From positions 4,344-68,343 of the forward strand of contig JBOGXA010000019.1 in NCBI GenBank assembly GCA_050694175.1: 64,000 nt of DNA. The letters run 5' to 3'. Source of the stretch: JBOGXA01 sp050694175. Its GTDB lineage: Bacteria; Actinomycetota; CADDZG01; WHSQ01. A program made the translations under genes and the position numbers. The notes below the pieces were generated by a model. The model ran no database searches. It had not been told where the DNA came from and was given only the letters and a program-made list of their open reading frames with translations. This document shows positions 23,566 to 31,019 of this stretch, piece after piece; position 1 is the first letter of the stretch, and the number at the start of each line of letters is the position of its first letter.

Positions 23566-25560
23566 TTACGGCTTTCGCAGGAAATCCTTTCCAACAACAA
23601 CAGTCAGGTCAACGATACCCTGGTCGAGCCGCGACACCTGTACCTCGCCGACGCCGATGAGATCGCGGGCCTCGTGGGCAAGTGCAATGCCCTCCGGACT
23701 GGAATCGTAGGTCACTATCAGGGTGCGGGTCTCGTTGAGCTTGCGGGCGTTGCCCGACAGCACTACCCGGAAGCCGTGGCCCAATAATCTGCCGGCGACC
23801 TCCCCGCCGATCCCCGGATAGCCGTTCCCGTTCAGCACCTGAACCCGCACCGCATCGTGTGTCGGAGCTTCTGCATGTGCGGTCGTGGTCATGAACTCGG
23901 CGAGTTCTTCTTCTTGGATCGAGTACAGCTCGCTGTCGCCGACGCTCACCGGCTGCACGGGGAGGACCGACAGGCTTCGCCCCTGAGCGCCTGCCTCCGA
24001 TAGCGATGCAATCAGCCGCACATGCTCGGCGGGCTCCGCGTCCGAACGACCGACCTCCCCCGCCCCCGCAAGCGCCGCAGAGAGAGCATCCGGGTCCCCC
24101 TCATATGTGTCGTACATGGCATCCCAGAAGGCGAGGTGACGGGGCCCCATGTCGAGCTCGTCGTCGCCAAGCCCAGCGGTGTAGAGGAGTTCGACGACTC
24201 GCTCCGGCGAAAGTTCCTGAGAGCCCTCCGGAAACAGAAGCCGCGCTCCGCGTCCGGCGCCGACGCGAACCTCGCCGGGCACTTCAACTGTGAGCGGACC
24301 GACCGCGGACAGGAGGGCGTGCGCGTCGGCAGCAGTGAGTTCCAGGTAGTGATCGATCTCCACGTTGAGCAGCGACTTCGCGCTCAGCAAGAGTAGTTCG
24401 GTGTCCCCGTCCCGCAGCGAGTCTCCGACGCCCTGGAGCCCACGCCCCGGCACCTCGACCGCGGTGTGGGCGGGCACGTACACGACCGCTCCCTCGTTCG
24501 TGCCGCCGTCGTACGAGAGCAGCGTCAGCCAGGAGGCCTTGTCGCCGCGCTCGGGAACCCCGGCGATCAGGGTGGTGGTGACATCGCCTATGGCCCCCCC
24601 GGAGGGTGCACCGGAGCTCTCGTCCTGGGAACCGGTTCGGCGCATCAGCGCGATGGCGGTAAGTGTAGAGAGCAGCAGGACCGCGGCTATGAGGACCTTC
24701 AGAGAGACACGCGCGCGCGGCTTTGTGGATGCGGGTGCAGGCTCATCGGTGGCCTGGGGGCGGACTCGCTCGGGGGTCTTCGTCGCGGGCTCGACGGCGG
24801 TCTCCACGAACGACGTGGCCCGCCGGTTGCGGCGGTCCGATCCGATGACCTCGTCGATTGCTCGCGTGGCCTCCGCGTTGCGCGGCACGGCGACCTTTTC
24901 GTCCCGTTCGAGTCTCGTCGGTTCACGACGGGAGGTGGGGGCGGGCCGTACCGGCTCTCCGGCATCCGGTTGGAATCGGGGTTCGGGGGCTGGGTCGGTC
25001 TGCGGCTCGGGGGCCCATGCGCTGTCGGGCTCGGGGGCTGGGTCGGCCTGCGGCTCGGGGGCCCATGCGCTGTCGGGCTCGGGGGCTGGGTCGGCCTGCG
25101 GCTCGGGGGCCCATGCGCTGTCGGGCTCGGGTGTCGTCTGGGAACGTGCCTCCGCCCCCTCTGCCGCAGGAGGTGTCACCTGGCTGACAGTGGCCGGCTC
25201 AGGCTCGGCCTCCCCTCCGGCGACCCCGCGCCGGCTCCTGCGTGGGCGGGTGGGCCTCGACCACCTGCGCTCCTTCATGCGGTGCCGCCCACCCCCTCGG
25301 CGGCGCCCCTTCGAGTTCCGGGACCGGCGAGACGGCACGAAGCCGTCCTCGTCTCCGCCGGCGGACTCGGTGGGGGTGGACTCCCGGGCCCCCGCGGGCG
25401 GGTCGTCTCGATCATCGGCGGTCGCAGGTGCGCCACCGGCTTGCGAGACCCCCGTGGCCTCACCCCATCGATTCCAGCTCGTGAACTCGTCGTCCCGGCC
25501 ATCGCCCGGATCGGCGATCAGGCCGGTCCCAGAGCCGCTTGTGTGGTCCCTGTCAGTCAT
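23566..25560 (-). CDS. degenerate LytR-CpsA-Psr protein with LytR_C tail and repeat-rich cytoplasmic arm
   Basis: A 664-residue protein from the ATG at 25560, which has a GGGAGG ribosome-binding site and overlaps the nadD end by 8 nt. A long disordered cytoplasmic arm (residues 1-285) holds a basic patch (SRRSRNSKGRRRGGGRHR) and three 16-residue PEPDSAWAPEPQADPA-type repeats. One membrane span lies near 285-306. The exterior has an LCP-like fold (VEIDHYLELTAADAHALLSA) and a LytR_C domain (VRVQVLNGNGYPGIGGEVAG). The LCP catalytic stretch, normally S-x-PRD, reads YVPAHT, so the phosphotransferase arginines seem missing. LCP enzymes attach glycopolymers to peptidoglycan; this copy may be structural or regulatory. 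Confidence 0.8.
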   Translation of the reverse strand: MTDRDHTSGSGTGLIADPGDGRDDEFTSWNRWGEATGVSQAGGAPATADDRDDPPAGARESTPTESAGGDEDGFVPSRRSRNSKGRRRGGGRHRMKERRWSRPTRPRRSRRGVAGGEAEPEPATVSQVTPPAAEGAEARSQTTPEPDSAWAPEPQADPAPEPDSAWAPEPQADPAPEPDSAWAPEPQTDPAPEPRFQPDAGEPVRPAPTSRREPTRLERDEKVAVPRNAEATRAIDEVIGSDRRNRRATSFVETAVEPATKTPERVRPQATDEPAPASTKPRARVSLKVLIAAVLLLSTLTAIALMRRTGSQDESSGAPSGGAIGDVTTTLIAGVPERGDKASWLTLLSYDGGTNEGAVVYVPAHTAVEVPGRGLQGVGDSLRDGDTELLLLSAKSLLNVEIDHYLELTAADAHALLSAVGPLTVEVPGEVRVGAGRGARLLFPEGSQELSPERVVELLYTAGLGDDELDMGPRHLAFWDAMYDTYEGDPDALSAALAGAGEVGRSDAEPAEHVRLIASLSEAGAQGRSLSVLPVQPVSVGDSELYSIQEEELAEFMTTTAHAEAPTHDAVRVQVLNGNGYPGIGGEVAGRLLGHGFRVVLSGNARKLNETRTLIVTYDSSPEGIALAHEARDLIGVGEVQVSRLDQGIVDLTVVVGKDFLRKP
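24982..25125 (-). repeat. three 48-bp tandem repeats inside the LCP gene
   Basis: Units at 24982-25029, 25030-25077 and 25078-25125. Units 2 and 3 are identical; unit 1 differs at two bases. Each encodes 16 residues of the form PEPDSAWAPEPQADPA in the cytoplasmic arm. Near identity implies recent expansion or gene conversion. Confidence 0.95.
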
Positions 25561-26173
25561 TCCGAGCCTCCCTGCCCCCGACGTACAGCCCCCGGGCGCG
25601 GATATAGGCGACGACATCGGCGGGCACGAGGTGGTCTATCGGCCGGCCGCTGCGCACCCGCTCCCGAAGCTCAGTCGATGAGATGTGCACTCCCGGTATC
25701 TCCACCCTTGAGAGATCGGGCCATTTGGGGCCGGGTTTAAGCCCTTCGAGCGGGAATCCGGGCCGATTGACCACGATTATTCGGGCGAGTGCCTCCAGGC
25801 GCTCCAGCCCCCGCCAGGTGCCGAGGTTCAGGGCCGCGTCCGCGCCGGCGATGAAGAACAGCTCGACGGCATCGCCGTAGAAGTCGCGGAGCTCGCTCAC
25901 GGTGTCCACGGTGTAGGTCAGCCGCCGGCGGTCGATCTCGGTGCGGGACGCGGCGAAGTGAGAATCACTGCACGCCCCCAGCATTGCCATCACCCACCGG
26001 TCCTCGGGATCCGAGTAGTCGCGCTTCTGCCACGGGTGGCCGGTGGGGACGAACAGCACGATATCGAGGCCGCACGCGTGCCGGGCCTCGGACGCGGCGG
26101 TCAGATGCCCGATGTGAAGGGGGTCGAAGGTGCCGCCCATTACCCCCAGCCGCCTTATGCCTCGCGCGTTCAC
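25553..26173 (-). CDS. nadD: nicotinate-nucleotide adenylyltransferase
   Basis: A 206-residue nucleotidyltransferase making deamido-NAD from nicotinate mononucleotide and ATP. GVMGGTFDPLHIGHL at residue 10 holds the GxFxPxHxGH ATP site, HISSTELRERV is the C-terminal (I/S)-S-x-T-x-x-R motif, and FVPTGHPWQK and FFIAGADAALNLGTW are substrate-site segments. It lies between obgE and the LCP gene; the last 8 nt overlap the LCP start. Confidence 0.95.
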   Translation of the reverse strand: MNARGIRRLGVMGGTFDPLHIGHLTAASEARHACGLDIVLFVPTGHPWQKRDYSDPEDRWVMAMLGACSDSHFAASRTEIDRRRLTYTVDTVSELRDFYGDAVELFFIAGADAALNLGTWRGLERLEALARIIVVNRPGFPLEGLKPGPKWPDLSRVEIPGVHISSTELRERVRSGRPIDHLVPADVVAYIRARGLYVGGREARND

Positions 26174-26227
26174 ATCCCAAGCTAAACCGATCTCGGCCCG
26201 GCTCGAGGGTGGGGTCGAACCGGGGGT

Positions 26228-26260
26228 CGGAGGGGGGTCGGGCAGCCCGACCCCCCTCCG
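26228..26260. terminator. GC-rich hairpin between obgE and nadD
   Basis: GGAGGGGGGTCGGG (26229-26242) and its perfect complement CCCGACCCCCCTCC (26246-26259), extended by a C-G pair to 26228/26260, with a 3-nt loop. It lies in the 273-bp gap between obgE and nadD. No T run follows. Apart from this I see nothing in the gap; a nadD promoter is presumably there. Confidence 0.6.
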
Positions 26261-26446
26261 GTTGTCGCCATGGGACTCGGGGGAGAGAAATGAGTCCCGT
26301 AACTGGCGGGCTCGGCGTGGACCACGCTAGGGGTCCAATGTTGAGAAAAGGTGTCCGGCCTTTGTGCTCGTTGTGAAATCTGGCCAAGATCCGAACCGAA
26401 CGTCGTTTTAATGGACGTTGAGCGCGCTATCGAACGCCGGCGCGCA

Positions 26447-27718
26447 TCAAAACGACGTAGGGCCCTGGCCTGGCACCTCGGGTTCGAAGTCGAAGGCGGC
26501 CCCACCGATGCGCACCTCATCCCCGGCAACCGCGCCCGCTTCGGAGAGCCTGCGTTCGACTCCTAGCCCGATCAGCCTGCGCTGGAGCCGCTCGACCGCT
26601 TCGGGATTGTCGAGGTCGGTCATCGCGACCGCCCGCTCGGGGCTCCTGCCGGTGACCCGCCAGGCACCGTCTTCCCGCGTGACGGTGAGGGGTTCCTCGC
26701 GAACGACGTGACGAACGTAACCGGTAGGTGCCGGCGCCTCGGCCCGCGCTGCGCGGACGGCCGCACCGAGCCGTGCCACCAGCTCCTCGACGCCTTCGCC
26801 CGTGACGGCCGACACCGGCATTGCTCCGGGATGTCTTTCCACCACCGCCGGGAGCGCCCCGCTTCCGATATCGGCCTTGGCGGCGGCGACGAGCGCGGGG
26901 CGCGATGCCAGCTCGGGATCGAAAGCTGTCAGCTCGGACCTGAGGACCTCGACATCGGTCCCGGGGTCGCGCTCAGGTGCCCCCAGGTCGACAAGGAATA
27001 ACAGCACCGCCGCGCGCCGGATGTGGCGAAGGAAACGGTGACCGAGACCTTTCCCCAGATGAGCGCCGGGGACGAGACCCGGGATGTCGGCGACCACGAA
27101 GGTCTCGTCTCCGGTCCTCACCACGCCGAGGTTCGGAGCAAGCGTCGTGAAGGGATAGTCGGCGATCCTGGGACGGGCCGCCGAGATGCGGGAGATGAGA
27201 GTCGACTTGCCGGCGTTTGGAAACCCAACCAGCCCGACGTCGGCGAGAAGCCTGAGCTCGAATCTAAGTGTCCGCTCCTCTCCGGGCTCGCCCTTCTGCG
27301 AGAACCCGGGGGCCCGGCGTGTGGAAGTAGCAAGGTGCGCGTTCCCTCGCCCTCCGCGCCCACCTTTCGCAACCACGAGCTCGTCTCCCGACCCGGCAAG
27401 ATCGGCTATGAGAACGTCGTCCTCGTCGTAAACGACCGTGCCCGAGGGCACGAGGACAGTGCGGTCGCGCGCTCGCGCTCCGTGCTTGCGCTTGTTGGAA
27501 CCGTGACCGCCGCGTACTGCCTTTACGTGGGGATGATCGCGTAATTCGAGGAGCGTACCGACGGAAGAATCCGCGCGCAGGATCACACTTCCGCCGTCCC
27601 CGCCGTCGCCGCCGTCGGGGCCGCCCTTAGGCTTGTAGGGCTCGCGATGCCACGCCACGATGCCGTCCCCGCCGTCGCCGGCGACGACCTTGATTACCGC
27701 CTCGTCGACAAACGCCAT
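26447..27718 (-). CDS. obgE: GTPase ObgE/CgtA
   Basis: A 423-residue Obg GTPase acting in 50S maturation and stress signalling. The glycine-rich Obg domain (residues 1-158) starts MAFVDEAVIKVVAGDGGDGI. The G domain has GFPNAGKSTLISRI (G1), YPFTTLAPNLG (switch I), VVADIPGLVPGAHLGKGLGH (G3); the G4/G5 region is less canonical. The C-terminal OCT domain is at about 330-423 (WRVTGRSPERAVAMTDLDN). It is downstream of rplU-rpmA as usual, 26 nt after rpmA. Confidence 0.97.
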   Translation of the reverse strand: MAFVDEAVIKVVAGDGGDGIVAWHREPYKPKGGPDGGDGGDGGSVILRADSSVGTLLELRDHPHVKAVRGGHGSNKRKHGARARDRTVLVPSGTVVYDEDDVLIADLAGSGDELVVAKGGRGGRGNAHLATSTRRAPGFSQKGEPGEERTLRFELRLLADVGLVGFPNAGKSTLISRISAARPRIADYPFTTLAPNLGVVRTGDETFVVADIPGLVPGAHLGKGLGHRFLRHIRRAAVLLFLVDLGAPERDPGTDVEVLRSELTAFDPELASRPALVAAAKADIGSGALPAVVERHPGAMPVSAVTGEGVEELVARLGAAVRAARAEAPAPTGYVRHVVREEPLTVTREDGAWRVTGRSPERAVAMTDLDNPEAVERLQRRLIGLGVERRLSEAGAVAGDEVRIGGAAFDFEPEVPGQGPTSF

Positions 27719-27744
27719 ACCCGCTGCCCGAGCCAGCCGTCTCT

Positions 27745-27996
27745 TTAGTGGTCGACGACGCTAACGACCCTCCGGCCGCGCAGGCTGTGATACTTGACGG
27801 TGCCCTCGGCGGTCGCGAACAGCGTGTCGTCGCCGCCTCGTTTCACGTTGAGACCCGGATGGACCCTCGTGCCCCTCTGGCGAACGATGATCATGCCGGG
27901 TAGCACGTCCTGTCCGCCGAAGACCTTCACCCCGAGTCTCTTTGCCGCCGAGTCCCGGCCGTTGCGGGACGATGCGGCTCCTTTCTTATGTGCCAT
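27745..27996 (-). CDS. rpmA: 50S ribosomal protein L27
   Basis: An 83-residue L27 from the ATG at 27996 (MAHKKGAASSRNGRDSAAKR), whose N-terminus reaches the peptidyl-transferase centre. FGGQDVLPGMIIVRQRGTRV and HPGLNVKRGGDDTLFA follow. No cleavable N-terminal extension of the Firmicutes type is needed: MAHKKG is the direct start. It overlaps the rplU end by 11 nt. Confidence 0.97.
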   Translation of the reverse strand: MAHKKGAASSRNGRDSAAKRLGVKVFGGQDVLPGMIIVRQRGTRVHPGLNVKRGGDDTLFATAEGTVKYHSLRGRRVVSVVDH

Positions 27997-28339
27997 CCTT
28001 CGACTCCTCGGTCTCTTTCTTGGACCGTGCACCGGTCAGCTTGATGTCTGAGATCTCGATCGTCGACAGCGGCTGGCGGTGACCCCGCCGCCTTCGATAG
28101 CCGATCTTGTTGCGAAACTTCATGACCCTGATCTTAGGTCCCCGAGTCTCGGCGACGATCCTCGCAGTGACGCGCGCTTTTGACAGATCGCTCTTGGAGG
28201 AGCGGACCTTCCCCTTGTCGTCGATGATCAGCAAAGGAACGAACTCGAGCTGACCAGAATCGTTCGCCCTCTCGACCTCTATGACGTCGCCCTTGGCGAC
28301 TTTGTGCTGCTTACCGCCCGCGCGGATAACTGCGTACAT
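27986..28339 (-). CDS. rplU: 50S ribosomal protein L21
   Basis: A 117-residue L21, a 23S rRNA-binding protein. MYAVIRAGGKQHKVAKGDVI is the family start and IRVMKFRNKIGYRRRRGHRQ the conserved rRNA-binding motif. A short charged tail (ARSKKETEESKDGT) extends past the usual end. It leads rplU-rpmA-obgE, 44 nt after rng. Confidence 0.97.
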   Translation of the reverse strand: MYAVIRAGGKQHKVAKGDVIEVERANDSGQLEFVPLLIIDDKGKVRSSKSDLSKARVTARIVAETRGPKIRVMKFRNKIGYRRRRGHRQPLSTIEISDIKLTGARSKKETEESKDGT

Positions 28340-28383
28340 GATGCCCTTCCGGGAGTATTGAAGCGAGGGCCGAGGATATCAAA

Positions 28384-29838
28384 TCAGTCGACATCGTGAA
28401 TCAAGATGCCCCGGCCCTCGCAGTGGGGGCAGGGGTCGGAGAACGCCTCGACGATGCCGGTCGAGACATTCTTCCTAGTCATCTGCACAAGCCCGAGCCC
28501 AGAGATGTCGGCAACCTGAGTGCGCGTTCGGTCCTTCTCAAGCTCGCTTCGGAACAGGCCGAACAGCAGCGTCCGGTTCTCGGTGTTCTCCATATCGATG
28601 AAGTCGATGACGATGATGCCGCCGATGTCCCTCAGCCGGAGCTGGCGCGCAACCTCGACGGCAGCTTCCTTGTTCGTCTGGAACACCGTTTCCTCGAGGG
28701 TCTTCTTGCCGACGAACTTGCCGGTGTTGACATCGATCACGGTCATGGCTTCGGTGCGATCGATGACGATGTGACCTCCCGAGGGCAACCAGACCTTGCG
28801 ATCGAGCGACTTGCGGATCTGCTCGGTGACCCTGAACTCCTCGAAGATAGAGAGATCACCCTCGTAGAGCTCGAGACGGTGGTCGAGATCTGGCGTCGTC
28901 TGGCGAATGTACTGGCGAAGCATCGATTCGAGATGGGGATCGTCGACGACACACCGGGCGATGTCACGGTTGAAGAGGTCGCGCACGACTCTCACCTCTA
29001 GCTCCGGCTCCGAATAGATAAGCGCCGGCGGATTGGCTCGCCTGGACCTCTCTTCGATCTCGGCCCATGTCGCCAGCACGCGCTTGAGGTCGCGTTCGAT
29101 GTCCGGGCGGCCGGCTCCTTCAGCCGCCGTCCGCACAATCAGCCCGTGTTCGTCGGGCCGAATGGACTGAGCGATATCGCGTAGCCGTGCTCGCTCTCCG
29201 TCGGCCAGCCGGCGCGACACACCCAGCGTTCCCGCTCCGGGGACGAGCACCAGGTGGCGGCCGGCAATCGACACGAGCGCGGTCAAGCGTGCGCCTTTGG
29301 CTCGCATCGGATCCTTCGTCACCTGAACGAGAATGGGCTGCCCGGATTTCAGGACCGCTTCTATCCGCGGGATCTCCTCGCCCTCCTCCCCCGCGATCCC
29401 AACCTCTCCCGCATAGAGGACTCCGTTGCGGTTCTCTCCGATGTCGACAAACGACGCCTCCATGCCCGGCAGCACGTTCTGCACGCGGCCCCAATACACG
29501 TTGCCGACAATCGACCGATCATGAGCGCGCGCAACGAAGTGCTCGACGATCTGACCGTCTTCCACGACCGCGATCTGCGTCCCCGCCGGGTCCGCATGGA
29601 CGAGCATCGTCCGTTCGATTGCCTCCCGCTGCGACCTTGCGGTGCGATTGTTGCGGCGAACTCGCCGCTGCGATCTCCCTCGACGCGTTCTCGCTCCGGC
29701 ACTCCGTTGGCGGCCCTGCCCGGCGGACGACACGGATGAGGTTGCTCCCGGCGTTGCAGCCGGCGCGGGTTCCGCCCCCGGAGCCGCGGCGATCTCGCTT
29801 GCCTTCTCTCTCTTCGGCTGAGCGTCTGAGCTGGTCAT
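28384..29838 (-). CDS. rng: ribonuclease E/G family endoribonuclease
   Basis: A 484-residue Rne/Rng protein. A basic disordered N-terminus (RRGRSQRRVRRNNRTARSQR) precedes the S1 domain (NVYWGRVQNVLPGMEASFVD). The catalytic DNase I-like segment contains MTVIDVNTGKFVGKK and GGIIVIDFIDM, with the two metal-binding aspartates. The zinc-link CPHCEGRGIL is near the C-terminus. The family processes rRNA and starts mRNA decay. The ATG at 29838 overlaps the rodA stop (ATGA). It lacks the long C-terminal scaffold of proteobacterial RNase E. Confidence 0.93.
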   Translation of the reverse strand: MTSSDAQPKREKASEIAAAPGAEPAPAATPGATSSVSSAGQGRQRSAGARTRRGRSQRRVRRNNRTARSQREAIERTMLVHADPAGTQIAVVEDGQIVEHFVARAHDRSIVGNVYWGRVQNVLPGMEASFVDIGENRNGVLYAGEVGIAGEEGEEIPRIEAVLKSGQPILVQVTKDPMRAKGARLTALVSIAGRHLVLVPGAGTLGVSRRLADGERARLRDIAQSIRPDEHGLIVRTAAEGAGRPDIERDLKRVLATWAEIEERSRRANPPALIYSEPELEVRVVRDLFNRDIARCVVDDPHLESMLRQYIRQTTPDLDHRLELYEGDLSIFEEFRVTEQIRKSLDRKVWLPSGGHIVIDRTEAMTVIDVNTGKFVGKKTLEETVFQTNKEAAVEVARQLRLRDIGGIIVIDFIDMENTENRTLLFGLFRSELEKDRTRTQVADISGLGLVQMTRKNVSTGIVEAFSDPCPHCEGRGILIHDVD

Positions 29839-31019
29839 GACTTCAAGAACCGCCTCATGTGGATGTTGAGCAGAAGGCCCACGGCCACAAAGTTGGTGAT
29901 GAGGCTCGAACCTCCGTAGGACACGAACGGCAGGGGGATGCCCGTGATCGGCATGATCCCAAGCGTCATCCCAACATTGATGAACATCTGAAACGCCCAC
30001 AGCGCGGCGACCCCCGCGGCCAGAAGCGTTCCAAACAGATCGCGCGCCATTGCCGAAATGCGGAGGGCTCGCCAGATGAGAAGACCGAAGACGCCGAGGA
30101 GGGTTGCCGAGCCCATGAAGCCGAGCTGTTCCCCGACGGCCGTGAAGATGAAGTCGGTTTCCTGCTCGGGAACGAAAGCGAGTGATGTCTGCGTGTTTTC
30201 ACCCCGCAGACCCTTTCCGCGCATGCCGCCGGATCCGATTGCGATCTTGGACTGCGTGAGGTTGTAGCCCTCGGATTGGACGTCGGGACTCGGATCCAGG
30301 AAAGCCGTGATGCGCTCGAGCTGGTAGTCGCGGATGAGATTGAACTGCATCGCGAAGAGGATCGCGACTATCCCCATGAAGCCGAGTGCGACGAAATGCC
30401 GGATGCGTGCGCCGGCGACGAGTAAGAGCGCGCCGAGCAGGGAAACGAGCACCATCATCGTACCGAGGTCGGGTTCCAGGAAGATCAACAGCGACGGGAT
30501 CGCCACGATGCCCACGGTGATAGCGACGTCGAGCCACCTGATCTCGCCCTTGCGTTCGGCCAGGAAAGCCGCCACCGCGATGATCACGGCGATCTTGGCG
30601 ATCTCCGAGGGCTGCATCTGGAAGAACGCGAGGTTTATCCACCTCTTGGTTCCTCTGACGTTCTCACCCAGAGGGCTCAGCACGACCACCAGAAGCAGCA
30701 GCGTCGCGCCGTAAACGATCGGAGCAAGACCGCGCAGATGGCGGTAGTCGAACATGCTGACGGCGAGGAGCACGGCCGCTCCTGCGACCGAGAAAATGAG
30801 CTGCCGTTTCATCAGGGTCGCGGGGTCCAGGCCCGCGTCCTCGAACGTCTGCGCGGTCGCCGAGAAGATCATCACCGCGCCGTAGGACGCGAGCGCGAGC
30901 GTGCACACGAGGAGTACGGGGTCGAGGTGGCGGATCGGAGCGCGCCTCGCCATGCGCGCCGAAATCGGCTCGCCCCCGATTCGATCTACCGCTTCTCCGA
31001 ATATCCCCTGCGTATTCAT
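29835..31019 (-). CDS. rodA: SEDS peptidoglycan polymerase RodA
   Basis: A 394-residue polytopic SEDS protein, the glycosyltransferase of the elongasome. Ten or so spans are visible. Typical stretches are GAVMIFSATAQ, RWINLAFFQMQPSEIAKIAV, FLEPDLGTMMVLVSL, KIAIGSGGMRGKGLRGENTQ, FVPEQETDFIFTAVGEQLGF and MITGIPLPFVSYGGSSL-type sequence. It partners with the PBP2 encoded just upstream, whose stop overlaps its ATG. Context (mreBCD-mrdA) makes it RodA rather than FtsW. Confidence 0.96.
   Translation of the reverse strand: MNTQGIFGEAVDRIGGEPISARMARRAPIRHLDPVLLVCTLALASYGAVMIFSATAQTFEDAGLDPATLMKRQLIFSVAGAAVLLAVSMFDYRHLRGLAPIVYGATLLLLVVVLSPLGENVRGTKRWINLAFFQMQPSEIAKIAVIIAVAAFLAERKGEIRWLDVAITVGIVAIPSLLIFLEPDLGTMMVLVSLLGALLLVAGARIRHFVALGFMGIVAILFAMQFNLIRDYQLERITAFLDPSPDVQSEGYNLTQSKIAIGSGGMRGKGLRGENTQTSLAFVPEQETDFIFTAVGEQLGFMGSATLLGVFGLLIWRALRISAMARDLFGTLLAAGVAALWAFQMFINVGMTLGIMPITGIPLPFVSYGGSSLITNFVAVGLLLNIHMRRFLKS

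Noticed and set aside
24982..25125. Possible CRISPR-like repeat array
   Set aside because: The units are directly tandem with no spacers and lie in frame in a coding gene.
24365..25740. Two long Gly/Ser-rich + strand frames opposite the LCP gene
   Set aside because: Their repeats are the reverse of the 48-bp tandem repeats in the LCP arm, and no start signals or homology are seen.
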